Source: Hyphochytrium catenoides (lineage: Eukaryota > Sar > Hyphochytriomycetes > Hyphochytriales > Hyphochytriaceae). From it: DNA of 64,000 bases. The stretch's first letter is position 1; each line of letters begins with the position of its first letter. The translations under genes were made by a program, and so were the position numbers. The stretch spans positions 93,190 to 157,189 of the forward strand of contig FLMG01003710.1 of NCBI GenBank assembly GCA_900088475.1, written 5' to 3'. Below, piece after piece: positions 11,048 to 23,800 of this stretch. Below the pieces are notes generated by a model. The model was not told the DNA's origin. It was given only the letters and a program-made list of their open reading frames with translations, and searched no databases.

Positions 11048-14000
11048 CTAGATCCTAGATGTGATCTCGACTGAGCCATGGGACCAACGGCCGCCGACCA
11101 CGCCTCCATGCTGGCAAGTCCATGGCCTTGGAAGGCCTTTAAGGGAAAGATGAGTATGGACGTTGATGTCCGATGAGCTTGGACAAGTTATCGGTAAACA
11201 GGAGCAATTCCTCATCTCTGTATTTGTTTCCAATGTTTCCATTGTCTCGCGTTCTTGCCTAGTCTGGGTTAGTTGAAGTTTCCGGGTGGCTGCTTCTTTC
11301 TCCAGTTTGCGGGTGGCTGCTTCTTCCTCTTCCTCATTACGAAACGGCGCAGCTGGCGCCGCCAAACTTGGAATTTGAGGTAGCACTCTGCCATAGAAGG
11401 CTAAAGAAGATGGGGTAGGCCGAAAGAATCAATCATTAACAGTGAAGCAGTGTGACAAGCGTGTCAAGGTCAGCAATGTACGATTAGTGAAAGAGAAGAG
11501 AGGAAGACAGGGAAACGAGTAGGAAAGCCCTGATCGAGAGTGGAAAGCTGGACCAGACAGAGAGAGAGTGCCATCAATCGGGAGAGTCCAACAAGTCTGT
11601 AAGGGAAGCAAGCGGAAAGGAGGAAATGGCCATCAAGTAGCGGAGAGTCTGAAGACTGATGTTAGGGCTCTCAGGGCCCAAGAGATGCGAGGTTAAACAC
11701 TTCAATGCCTCTAACCTGTGATCACTGTCGAAGCTCGTGAAGAAGAGGGAGAATACACCCTTGAAGGCTCTATATGAGAGAGTCACGTCTGTGGCTTGGA
11801 AAGTCGGTGACAAAATGGGAATCTCCGCCACCGCCTGGAGCACCTAAGGAGTAGAAGGATGATGGAATGAGGTTTGATGAGAAAGGAAAGAAACCTAAAG
11901 TATCTAAAGCTGTGGCTGACCAGCCCGCTGTGTACAAGCTCCTTCCTTGGTATATAAAAGACAAGGTGAAAGAAGACTAAGGAGGAAATAGGAGAACAAA
12001 TGGAGGGAACGAAACAGGATGGCAATTTGCAGACCTTCACTGTCAAATATCTCTACCGGTTTAGACCATGCGATGAGAACAGAATTTGATGAGATCTCAA
12101 ACGGTCTCCTCAAGAGGCTTACCTCGTTTAGCTCGGTCTGCTCGATATCCAGCAGAAGAGCGAATCGTCTCACGGTACTCAGGAGAACTACTACTTCAGG
12201 CTCCTCGCTGGGGAACTCTGCGGTGGCCGTCGGGATTGCCTCGACCTGTTCCCCCCTCCTTTGATCCCCACCTTCAAGTCTTTTGTTAATTTCAGATTTT
12301 CCCATTTTGACGCTGAGAATGGTGAACACGTCCTGGGAGTATCGTTCCCTAAGAGCAACAGGTAAGTAGGTAACCATAGTGAGTTAGAGAGAGACCGATA
12401 AGGTGCAATGGAGGTGGGGCTGACATCAAGGGAAAGCGCAGAGCAGGAGGTAGCGCAAAGGAGAAAGGGGGATCAGAAGGAGGAGCTACGCATGAATCTT
12501 TTTCCCATTTGTTGTGCTTGCCATACTGGAGGTTGGTCTCTTTTGCTACTACTTCCACCCATCTTTTGTCTACCCATATCAGGCTTATCTCAGTCTGTTA
12601 GGTTATCTGCATTTTCCCCGTAGCCGCCTTCTTAGAGATTCTCCCTTCCTCTGCCCATTCTCTCCTCCTCCAATCTCTTTGTATCAGCGGCCCTTTGACC
12701 CTGCAGGTACATCGAGACTGTAGGTCAAACACGACCGTACCAGAACTGCTTGCAACACTTAAAGTTGAGGGCGCAAATCATCAGCGTGGCGATTAGAAAG
12801 CTCTCGTAGGTAACGAAGCCAGAGCGTGTATGGTCTACACAGAAACGAATGTTAGCCTGAATCTGCTTAGAGACGAGAGGCCTCCAAGCCAGTTGACGCG
12901 TTCAGAAATAGCTAGAAATAGAAGAAGAAGCCTGCGGACAGCGACTAGCACAGCAGCTTGCCGACAACAGGAATGATTAAGGCGGAGCTTGCAACACCAC
13001 TTTGAGGGTGTCCAATGACTCATAGGGAGCCCTATTAATAGCTAAGTAAAAGAGAAAGCGTATCTGCGGGAGAGAAATGCACTGACAGTCAGGGTAGCCG
13101 GCCCCACGACAAAAGAAGTGAGACGAACCTAAGAAGTCGAACATATTTAGACAGTAATGGTCAGGAAAGTCTCCAATATCCCTCAGATGCCTCACAAATT
13201 CACACTCCTCCAGCACTGAGCCATGCTGACCTAGTGAGCCATCTGCCGCTCCGTTGGAGAAGGAAAGAGTTATGACGGGAAAGATCGTCAGAGTCCGAAT
13301 AAAGTATAGAGATGAGAAACTGAAGATTACATCTGCCGCAGGAGGACTAGAGAGAGAAATTGGCTCATGTTGAGCTTCAGAGATTTTGTTCACCTCGGGC
13401 AGGTGTTAATGGTGTTGCCTAGGCACGGTAGCTGGAGAAGAGTAAAGGTACATAGCAAAGTGGGCTGGACATTTGGGAAAAAGTACCAGAGGTCAGCTTA
13501 CCTAAGCCATTGACAGTAACATAGTGGTTCTGCTGCTCCTGCAGATACTTATAGAAAGCCTGCTGAACTGGCTGAGTCTGCAGCAATTCGAGGAGGATCT
13601 AGACCCAATGAGCGAAGAGGAGGGTGAGGCAGAATACCACCAAGAAGAAGAGGATAACACTTAGGAGTCACATCAAAACCCATACAGTCTGGTGGCGAGA
13701 GCTTCGAGGAAAGGAGAATATGTGAGAGGAACGATAGATTCCACCAAGAGCCCAATGGACAGCTCAGATGCAATAAAGAGTTTTGAAGTCTTTGTACTGC
13801 ATCAGCTAGCCTTGCCTTGGGAGATTCCTCAGAAACCCCTGTTGATGTGAGCAAAGTGGAACAAGTGAGATTTTACTTCTCGCCAAGCGCCTGAAGAGGA
13901 GGCCCAGGCAGGCAAGACGATCATGTGAAAGGGAACTTACTCTCCCCAAGCGGCGCCAAAATGCTGTTGAAGAACTTGAGGTTGATCTGCGAGGAGAGGT

Positions 14001-15235
14001 GATGGTGCACGAAGGTAAGAACCTCTCTGTCTTGTCGACCATTGCAATGTTGCTGATCACTTCTATCGACCTTGAAGAGGCGAAACTCTTACTCTCTCTA
14101 CTCTTTGCCCTTTTCTTCTTTCCTCTTCGACCTCCCTGTCAAGTCCTCTCAAAAGCACTCTTGAAGACGAACGAAGTCCTCGCCCATATCATATGCTTTT
14201 CGGTTCCGCTCGTCACCCAATGCACTCAGTCATCTTGCTTAGTGGTACGCATATCCCCGACTAGCAGTCCTGCTCTTTGCTTACCTGCATCCCTCCCCAG
14301 ATGTGTTGGCTTGGAGCTCTTCAGTATGTTGTCTGCATTAGAAAGTAGTAACAATTGGGCGTAAGAGAAGCCCAGGGCAGGAGGACGAGCGATTGCTTCG
14401 AGAGTGTATAGAGTTGACGTGACTGCTTTGGTTAGTGGCAGACGGACCTAAGAGAGGGACGCTAATGCCCTTTAACTCACTAGGACCGTCATTGCTTCAC
14501 TGATGGTGCTTCTCCTTGGGCCGCCAAAAGCAACAGCTTCGGTATTCTAATATGAAGAAGCATGACTTCCGCTATGATAGGTCATTGGAGTCAGCACACT
14601 CGAAGGGCACGTGTGTTCCCTCTAGACCTCGCATCCAGCCATAAGATAGAAACAGACGGCAGTAGTGATGTACCAGGATGCCAGGGCTGATAGAGAGAGA
14701 CAGGTTGATAAGCTCATCAAACCGCTGAGGTGCGCTGACAGCTCTAAAAGCTCGATAAATGACCTTTCGACGATTGGCAGCATGGAGCTTCCCCGCTATT
14801 GCGACTATCTAAGGGATTTTTTGCTGTTCACGCCCAAGCTTTGTATAGACCGCTCAGTTTCTTGAGTGTAAAACAGACATTATGGGGACGTGGACGACGC
14901 TGAGTTGCTATGATTGTACCTCTGAAGCCACTTGCGGCAGATCGCAGTTCTGGGATAGCTGGCGAAGACTGGAAGATAGAGCTGCTGATGTTGGGATAAG
15001 CGATGGAGATTGCTTGCTGCTCCCTTTACAAGGACGGAGGACCGAGAAGATCTCCGTAAGAAGCTTACGCCACGCGTCAGTATGTGAAGGTTAGCCAGTG
15101 GACAGGTAGTGAAGACAAAGGGAGAGCGCAAGGCAGTCAGCCGGGGGTCCTGCTGAGAAAGCCTGTGAAGGACATCTAATTCTTTGAGAAGCATATGTTT
15201 GATGTGTTCAACTGCAAAGGTGATGTGTGTCTTAT
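11048..15235 (-). CDS. Unrecognised multi-exon gene with an EF-hand-like loop
   Basis: Many short exon-like segments with good splice borders lie on the minus strand, but I could not join them all. In order they include one starting EHIKHMLLKELDVLHRL (near 15210), SPGIL and TISEAMTVL (near 14700 and 14500), VRLPLTKAVTSTLYTLEAIA (near 14440), INLKFFNSILAPLGE (near 14000), RLADAVQRLQNSLLHL (near 13800), FYKYLQEQQNHYVTVNGLG (near 13520), EECEFVRHLRDIGDF (near 13190), VDHTRSGFVTYESFL (near 12820), ERYSQDVFTILSVKMGK (near 12330), and a last exon with a short tandem repeat of AATRKLEKE/Q type (near 11290). DHTRSGFVTYESF is spaced like an EF-hand loop. Most of the rest looks helical. I do not recognise the family. 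The 5' end and possible division into two genes are uncertain. Confidence 0.5.
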
Positions 15236-15515
15236 ATGGCTATTTTTGCAATCAATTTTCTCTCCCACCGCCTAGCTTTATCCCCAAAAAGCCTAAAGAA
15301 ATAGGACGCCTTCCTCCCCTGGCTCAAATAGTACAGATGCTGCCTGGATGCATGCAGGTATCTTCTGCTTGGTGTCTCAAAGTCAGATATACATATAGGC
15401 CTGTTGGTATGCTTGGCGGCCGAAGGACAGGGGCGCCCCATAGAAACGCTGACCAATTTGGCTGGTGGCAGACCTCGCATGCGCCAGACGAAAGGGAGAC
15501 TGGTGTGGGTTGAGT

Positions 15516-16063
15516 TTAGATATCATCGAAGTCAAAGCCAATGTCGTCGTCATCGCCTCCTTCTAAGCCGCCTGCACCCTCGGCTGAGATTTCATTGATT
15601 CTTGCTGACTCTGGAAGTTCTCCGTATGCCTTTAGTTGACGAGCTTCATCTGCATTGTACTTGTGGATGACGTCCACCTTTCCATCCTGGTACTCACGCA
15701 AGCTGACGAGAATGATATCTCCAGCGCTAACCCAGACCTTCTTACGCATCTTTCCACGAATATGGCCTAGACGTGTGGTACCGTCGAAGCAATAAGCCTC
15801 CAAACGGCCATTACCAAGCATTCTGATGACCTGGGCGTATTCTGAGCGAATAGAGTGGAACGCAAGCGAATCGGGAAGAGTCAGATTATGAATATATGAA
15901 GCATTAGAAAGTCTTTCAAAGCAGAGAAGAGATAGTTGCATATTACTGCGCAGAAGAGCGTACCTTGGCCATCCTCTTTGAATTCGAGCTCACGTTTGTT
16001 TTCCTCGTTCTCGTTCTTGCCTCTACGTCTGTTCTTGCCACCCTTTCCCTTATTCTTCGGCAT
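15516..16063 (-). CDS. EIF1A: Translation initiation factor eIF1A
   Basis: Two exons, 16063-15964 and 15841-15516, give 141 aa. The order is diagnostic: basic N-terminal tail [18 protein letters not shown], then the S1/OB fold ([36 protein letters not shown]), then helices with [14 protein letters not shown] and an acidic C-terminus ending [10 protein letters not shown]. Length and both tails match eukaryotic eIF1A, which binds the 40S A site with eIF1, promotes scanning and recruits eIF5B through its C-terminal DIDDI-like end. It acts in the cytosol. Intron 15963-15842 interrupts the codon after EDGQ. This is the most certain single-copy housekeeping gene in the window. Confidence 0.97.
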
Positions 16064-19000
16064 GGTTACTACTGAAATAGAGGAGCGTTAACTTCTAGAA
16101 AAGATCAATATCTCCAAATTTGCCCCTTTGGGAACAAGACCGACAGGACGCAACTACAGAGCCTACTGCCGGGCATGTGAGACTACCCGACCGTGAAAAG
16201 GACGTTTCTAGTTCTATATCTCACCTGTAAGCTTCTTTTACTTCGGTAAACCAGGTATCTCTTCGATTTTCAATATCCGAGCTGATTTCGCTGCTTATGC
16301 AGATTGCAATCTGCAGATTGCCAGATGAGCTTTATTGGGCCCTATTCTGAAGACTGCGGAGACCTTAGCATTGTGTTCGCAGTTGGACGCGCCCGTCCTC
16401 CGCTACCCAACCACCACAACATCTCTAAGAGGCCTCATAACTCCGATATTGCTGTCCATATCTGGGCCTAATTAGGAGCTGTACTCTTCCAAGAACTGGT
16501 GAGCACTTACCCATTACCACAGTCAGCTAAAGGCGGAGTATGGCCTCGGAGTATGTGGATCAGGAATGTGGATGGGCTGATTGGTGCAGCTTGATCTTTT
16601 GAGCTCTGTACTTTCGGGTATTCCCGAATATAGTATGCGAAGAACGATGATGATAATGATGATGACGCCAAGGAGTTGAGTATATCACGGTCAGTGTTGT
16701 TTATTAGTAGTCTGGTCTGCTTGATTGGGGGTCTATTATGTCAGTTGTTTGTCCGTCAGCGCGAGCAGCTGGTTGGTGCGGTGGTGCAGACAATACAAGG
16801 AGGAGTCATGGCAACCTACTACTAGTAGGCAGCAGGCGAGCAACCGCTGCGTAAAGTTCTTCCTTCGCCTATTATTTTCTTTTGGATAGCTCCGCAAGTA
16901 AAACTGATCCCGTTGATGGGGAATGGTGGTGTCTGTCAAACAATCTCTGTGAAACAGAGAATCAAAAAGAGGTGTGGGGCCCTCCGCCTTCAATCCCACC
17001 TCGTCCTTTATTTTAGTAGCTGCTGCTGCTTGCCGTTTATTCCCGCGTCGTCTAAACAGCGACGAATAATAGTAATAAGTAAGTTGTCTTATTGCTGGAG
17101 GAGAGGTAGTATGTGGCATTGATGATAATAGTTCTATGCTACTTCATTGCGGATTGCTATCCTCTGAAGACTTATAGTTGCTGTATGTAGAAACAACTAC
17201 TCACAAAAAGAAGAACAAGAAGGAAGAGGAGCCGAAGAAAGGACAAGCTACGAAAGCTTGGCTTCTTCTTGGACTCTGTCCTCCGCCACCACCCTTACGA
17301 AAGGAAGAATCATAGTTGATGTCCTTAACAATAATCAACAATAGAAGAGGGAAAAAGACAATAAAAGGCACCAAGACTATCATCACTCTCTGCCAGTATT
17401 CTTATATATTCTGGACGAGGATCTTGATGAGTAGCTCTCGTTCGTCTCAAAGTCAATACAATGGAAGAAGCCACCTGCTCTTCATGCAAGCAAGCTGGAG
17501 ATCTTGCTGGCCGTAGCCTTGCACCTAAAAGGGAGAATTGTCCAGTATTCATCATGTATGTATCCTTTACATCCTTATTGCAATAGACAGATTTACTGAA
17601 GAGGGACACTTGAAGAAGTATGATGATGTCCTCTGCGAGCTGGTGGTACAAAGTTCTGACACCACCTAATTCTTCAATAGGCACTACTTTCCATCCCCTG
17701 GTAAGGAGTCTGACCAGAAGACTCGTTCTAAATGATTTAACGAGATGTTGTCGTCTCTGGCCGTAAAAGCCCCTTCTTGATTACTGGTCAACTCCGTCGA
17801 CCTGACAGAGAGATGTCCGGTGTGTGGAGAGGAGATCTTGATTCTAGCAAATTCTATCTCCATACATCTTCTTCCCATTCCTGCATGATAGATGTTTATA
17901 TCTGCTGCAATACCACAATGTAAAACCATTGTAACGCCGGGATTTAGTTATGAGAATAAAGAACCGTGACAACAACTTGATGCGGAAGAAGATGCTAAAA
18001 GGCCCCAGTGGAGGCAGGCGACAACGAAAAGAAGAACTGCTGTTAACTTTGTTCACCACCGAGTAACGCAACTAGTGGCGACAGTCGCAACCGCAGCAGC
18101 TGCTTTCAAACATCGATGGCGGCGACAAGAAGGGGGATTGATCGCTACTTACGTTAACCAAAACTCCTCCTTCACCTCTTCTTCCTCCACTTCTCATTCG
18201 ATCCCCCAAGATCCTTACACCCTTCTTACGCCCTGCCTCTTCCTCTTGTCCCCTCCTCTTCTTTTCTCGCTGGCAAGGTCCTCCCTTTGTTGCGGTAAGG
18301 TGTACAACGCGAAGCCTTCAAAGTTGCATAGGTATGCCTCTTTTTATGAAAGGACAGAAAGAAGGTACCTCCTAATCGTCATTCCTCCCTACCAGTTGTC
18401 TTCCTGGCTGCCTCCTCATGTTGTTCTTGTGCACCTTCTACTACCACTCCAAGAAGTAGCATCCATGGGTAACGAAGCACTATGATCAAGGAGTCATCAT
18501 TGTTGTTGAAGAACAAGAACGAGGAGCGTCTCCAAAACACGACGGACGAATGATAAAAGACCAAGACCCTAATGATGGACTTCCTTCTTCTGTCTTCTCT
18601 TCTTTCTGATCTTTCATCGTGTTCCCTAACTACTCAAACCACCTCCTGCACAGTGTAAAGGCTTTTAGACCTTTCGATGTTCCCGGTCCAGACACGGCCA
18701 ACACACAGCCGCATGAACTTCCTAACTTCAACCAGAACAAGGCCCGGACGATATGTACAAGCCAAGGTACAAGCTGGTATACATCCTACTGCAGTTCTTT
18801 CTGTCCTCAACCTTTTGGTCTGTGTTGATTGGTAATAGCTGTATTATTGCCAGACAGGTTTGGCACAAATAGCGGAATGATCCTTAATAGGGCTGATGAG
18901 GGATGAGGAAAGGAGGCAAAGGTGTGACGAAGGGTTGTGAGATTGATCCAATCAGAGAAACACCGCCTAAATCATTCATTTCCTTCCATTTATTCCATTA

Positions 19001-19660
19001 TTGTTCCCTTTTATTAACTTAGTGAACTCTTGCAATGAATGAATGTTTCATTCCGAAGTGGTCAAATCTCCTCAACAAGAAACAGAAGAAGTTTCCTTGA
19101 ATTCTTGCGGCGAGCGGCGCCAATCCCAGACAGCCCCCTGCCATCATCATCATCATCAGGCCTTTGAAGAGATAGAGCGCGGGCAAAGAGCTGCAAGGGC
19201 CAAGAAGAAGAGGAAACTCTTTCTAACAGCTGCAGAACGATCACGACCGAACTTCTCCCCGTCTTGGCACACGACATACTACTCAGTACACTGGTGACCT
19301 CGCACCTGCCCGGTCATTGCAGAATATTGCCTACTCGGCCGACGACACAACCGCATAAAGGTCCTTTCGCGGACTGAAGAAGACTTCAAGGGACGTCTTA
19401 CATTAAGCACTGGACTTTCTCATCATTGAAAGCGGACGTACTAGACTCAAGGACCGTCAAGGAGCAATACCAAAGCCAAGTTGAGCAAGTGGGGGAAGTC
19501 ATTGCGTTTGAAGTGCCATCACCAAAGCGATAGACACGACATTGTGTTAAAGCAGTACAGTCGCTAGACTTAAGGCTGCTGGTGGAACTTCTGCGCGGAC
19601 GTTGACTGTATTGCCGAGACATAACGAGCAGCAGAGAACTTGGAACGACTGGCACGAAAA
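16064..19660. other. 3.6 kb without a confidently supported gene
   Basis: Unusually long for this compact region. Many short frames exist on both strands but none carries a recognisable domain. The best exon-like stretch is on the minus strand near 17790-17610: after a possible AG acceptor, about 55 codons stay open, including GWKVVPIEELGGVRTLYH, before a GT. No neighbouring exons could be joined to it. The stretch contains many GAAGAA/CTTCTT and CCTCCT runs. It could hold the eIF1A promoter, untranslated sequence or a noncoding RNA; I cannot tell. Confidence 0.4.
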
Positions 19661-20167
19661 ATGTTCTCCTCTATTATGAGTTTCGCATTTGGGAAGCCCG
19701 AGCAGTACAGGAAGAACCGCCACAGAAAGCCTGTGAAAGGGAGGACAGTAATCAGTGCAACAGACAGAGAGAGGGCTCTTTCCGAGTGCGAGATTGATGA
19801 TGGCGCTTGGGTGCTAGTAGGCACCAAGGCACCGCCTACGTCATATGCTGCGGTAGCGGCATCGGCAGTGCCATCATCCAAGATTTGGCCCTCACCTTCA
19901 ACGAGCAGCGGACCTGCTTCAAAGGATAGAATGTCAAACTGGTCAACCCATACGAAACAAAATGAGGGCAGGAGACGAAATAAGGAGAGAATAGAAGCAA
20001 CCCCTTCTTTCCATACAGTGGGGGTCGCAGCGTCTGGAGCGGTCACCTCTCGGATTTCTCTGAGCAAGCCCCCTTCAGCTCCAGAAGTTGAAGAAGGCGG
20101 TCTCACTACTATTCCCCTCATAGATGAGGAAGTTGTTATCTCGGTGGATGAGCTGGCTCAGTGCTGA
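19661..20167 (+). CDS. Small intronless protein with an LIR-like motif
   Basis: A single exon of 168 aa starts MFSSIMSFAFGKPEQYRKN and ends DEEVVISVDELAQC. The first in-frame ATG at 19661 was chosen. Around residues 48-56 it has CEIDDGAWVLVGTK: an acidic stretch followed by W-V-L-V, which fits the LC3/Atg8-interacting pattern W-x-x-[LIV] and recalls the DEWILVD motif of animal TP53INP proteins, which also start with MF. The rest is Ser/Pro/Ala-rich and looks disordered, with a basic patch (GRRRNKERIE) and an acidic C-terminus. An autophagy-adaptor role is inference from the motif alone. A bipartite basic patch could also suggest nuclear entry. Confidence 0.6.
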   Translation: MFSSIMSFAFGKPEQYRKNRHRKPVKGRTVISATDRERALSECEIDDGAWVLVGTKAPPTSYAAVAASAVPSSKIWPSPSTSSGPASKDRMSNWSTHTKQNEGRRRNKERIEATPSFHTVGVAASGAVTSRISLSKPPSAPEVEEGGLTTIPLIDEEVVISVDELAQC

Positions 20168-20838
20168 ATCTCATCATTGTCTCTTCTGTATAGTTCTGTA
20201 TCATAGGTGTAATTATCTCTTATTACTGCTTCCTCCATCGGGGCTATTGCCCCCCAAATCTTTCTTCATAGAGATCGAACGAAGGCTATTGGTAGGATGA
20301 CGACGGCAAATAATTAAAGTTCGACAGAAGGCTTCTTTCCAATGTGTAATAACTGCTTTTGATCACCGCAATGCTCTCGCATCTCTTCTCTCCAACTCAG
20401 CCCCACCTCGCGGGCTGACGAGCAAGGATCTGGCAATGCAGAGGCGTCCACGCAGGTGAATGGAGAGGTTCTTTCACTACACTCAGTGCGACCACCTGCT
20501 CCTCCTGATTATTTATTAGCTCAGACTCAAGGGCCTCTTCTCCTTTTAGCATGTGAGAACATACCTCAAAGTCAAAGAATCATCACTGCTGACCGCTAAC
20601 CGTAAGGATATGCGACAATTGATGACTGCAGAAAATGAGACTCCAAGAGCTATAAAGGCCCAAGAAGGATCGTTGTTATGATCTCTGTTGATGCTGGTCG
20701 GCAGTGTGCGGCGGTGCAAGTGAAGAGTGAACAGTTTACTAGCTCTTCATCTGCCCAGTGCAAGCACGGCCCGTAAGGAGCCTTGACAGCTTTGATTGTA
20801 GTGGCAAGAAGACGACATTAGAAGCAAGCGAGCTGAGT
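20168..20838. other. Gap without a supported gene
   Basis: Between the stop of the small LIR-like protein and the start of the aminotransferase. No recognisable exon. It likely holds the aminotransferase promoter and leader. Confidence 0.4.
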
Positions 20839-23800
20839 ATGCGAAGCCTAAAGATGGCTCTACAGAGGAACGTCCTGAAAAGATGCACCCCGTCGCTCAA
20901 CACATCCTGTGTAACCCTGGAAGCTCTTCCAAGGAAAGCGCCCGGGTTGAAAGCCCTCTTGAAGAGGTCTCTGGCCACAGTTCCGGCAGCCAGAATGGAA
21001 GGTGCACATCTTTCACTGAATGTTAATGTGATGAAACTTCGGGTTGCTCTCACGCTGCTTCAAAAGAACTTCCTTCGACATGTCCTATCGGCTATGCCTC
21101 CGGGTCCCTTTGCGGCATTCCATGATCTTGTCATGCCTCACTTCTTTTTGGCAACCATCTAAGGCCCATGCTTTATCTGGCTAGGTGCGGGTGGCAACGT
21201 GTTCGCCTATTTTTCTCAACGAGCTATGGAGGTCAAAGCTGTTAACCTTGGACAGGGCTTTCCTACCTTCGGCTCCCCCAGGTATAATAAACCATGGTGA
21301 ACCGGTCTTAAACCTTAACCTGGCCTCAACTAAGTATGTAACCCCTTGTCAACTGGTGCTGTTTCTATTCTCATGTCCGCTGTCTCCTCATGCCTTGCCA
21401 GCTTCCTGGAGGAAGCAGCTATCGAAGCGATCAAGGCCGGACACAATCAGTACACGCGGCCGGGAGGCCATCCACAGTTTGTACAGCAACTAGCAGACTT
21501 TTACTCTCCTATCTTCGGGAGGGAAATTGACGCGATGAAGGAAATTGTCACGTTTGGAGGCGCTCAAGAAGGAATATTTGCCATCCTGTCAGCCCTGGTG
21601 AACCCGGTATGTAGCCAGCCTGTGATAATACGCTCTATCCATGAGACCATTTCCTTTGAACACGCTATGTTGAGGCGGCAGCCTGTTGTCCTCGATCACT
21701 AACAAGGTTCACTAAACCTCTACGCTAGCTGTCTATTAGTATATCACTTGTGATGGAGGCGGTTATCCTTGCACCTACGCTTGGGGCACCCTTCCTATTT
21801 TTGCCCACAACGCTGCTCTCATCTCTTAACTCTTCAGAGGGTTGACCGCAAAGGTCCTCTCTTTCTCGTCGTTGGTCCCTACCTCTTTTGTGAGAGTTTC
21901 TTTCCCTTTACTCATTCCTCATCCCTACCAGGGGGAAGAGGTCCTCATCCTTGAGCCATACTTTGATGCATATAAAAAGGCATCTCTGATGTTAGGGATA
22001 AAAACAGTCGGAGTGCCATTAAGATGGCAGCCTGGGCCAGAAGATAACGTTAAAATAGAAGGAAAAGCATTTCCGAAGGCGTCAGCCTGGAAGGTTGACC
22101 TTGACGAGTTGGAGGTAAGGAAGTAAGGCATAGGAATTGGCGCGAAGCTCCTCATGCTTAATCGAAGCTCTGAGCTTTCTTGATTTACCCCAAATGATTC
22201 CTACATTCTAGCGCATAATCGTCTCTTGGAACTCTTTGTTAGAGTGCTCTGTCGAGGTGCTTGTCTCTCCTCACTATTGCTTGGATTGTCTTCTGAACGG
22301 ATCTCGCTTTCCGATTCAACATGGAAGGTGACTGCTACAAGGCCAAAAGACTGACTCATGCTTGCCCCATAGTCGAAGATAACCAAGAAGACCAGGGTTT
22401 TGGTACTGAACACACCGCACAATCCTACCGGAAAAGTTTTCGCCAAAGAAGAGCTAGAGGCTATAGCTGAAGTTCTTCATAGGCACCCCCAGGTAAGCCT
22501 ACCTATCCCTCATCGTCATATTCTCAGTCCTTTTTGTGATCCTCTTTCTCAATCTAATGATACGCACACTGTCTGACACGGTTCCCGCTCTTCCGCACCC
22601 TCTATTCCGATCGCCATGTCGAAAGAACGGGTACTGAGCCTTAAGACATGGAGATGTGCTGTTGCTACGTCCATCCTTTGACGTACTATATTGCATACGG
22701 CTCGGACGTGCTCTAACTTCTCCTTTTGGTTTAAAAATGTGTGGCCCCAGGTTCTCGTGATCGCCGATGAGGTTTATGAGTTCATGTGTTACGGATCTGC
22801 GTCCCATCAACGACTTGCAACGTTTCCAGGGCTCCAGGACAGGGTCATATCCCTCTTCAGTGCGGGAAAAACCTTCTCTTGCACGGGATGGCGGATAGGG
22901 TAGGAAGTTATCCATGTGTCTTTGCTGAGACGGCTAGCTACCGCATCAATCATTGGTTCCTTGTTTAATTGTTCTTCACCTGATTCCGCCTTCTTGGTCA
23001 GGTATGCTATATGCCCTCCTCAGTACGCGCAGCATATTTTGTCTGCCACCTCTATCATTATGTTCTGTTCGGCCACACCGCTTGAGCTTGCTTGTGGCAC
23101 TGCCTTTTCTAAGGCTAAAGGAGAAGGATACTTTGAGTGGCTCCCGAAAATTATGACGGTACATTACATAACTTTATCTTAGCAGTGCAACTCCCTGTTC
23201 TTGTACCTACCATCAACCTTCAAGAGTGGTTTTGGTGCTACAGTTGCTGTTGCACTGGTGCTCTTACAGCCTTCGTAGTTGGTTGGTTGTCTCTTACAAC
23301 CTTTCTACACCTTTCTAGTCGCTCACCTAATCGTCTTCACCGTCCATCCTTTCCTACTATCGATTGCCTTTCAGCTCTCCCCTAGTGAGCTGGATACACC
23401 CCATTACCATAAATTCATTGCACACTTCAACTAACGCCTTACTTCTGTGGTCAGGCCAAAAGAGATAAGTTAGTTCTAAGCCTCGAGGCGGCGGGAATGC
23501 AGCCCGTAGTTCCTGAAGGCGGATATTTTATTATGGCAGATACCTCCGCCCTTCCTGTGCCAGGGAAGACGCCAAAGGACAAGCTCAGCCCAACCATGGC
23601 CTTGGAGGTAAACACAAGCGGCTACCTTTAGAAATTTTTAGGCTCGCTTGCTTTACGACTTCTTGGCATCTTCTGCTGTATGCTGTGCTTACATCGTGGC
23701 ATTGTTTCAGTATCAGAGCTAAGCTACTTCATGCCTTACATGCGTTTAGTGTGTGCATCACTTGCGCGACAGAAGCGACTCTTTTGGTGGTTCTCTCGTC

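Noticed and set aside
11048-15235. NELF-B, dymeclin or another known helical-repeat family for the unknown minus-strand gene
   Set aside because: I compared remembered motif order and found no run of matching residues; short resemblances were at chance level.
16736-17119. A 127-codon minus-strand frame
   Set aside because: Its peptide (poly-Tyr, poly-Ala and Arg-rich patches) comes from trinucleotide-like runs and no splice partners were found.
19570-20121. A 183-codon minus-strand open frame
   Set aside because: It lies opposite the better-supported plus-strand protein with the LIR-like motif; its sequence shows no domain and is a shadow of biased codon use.
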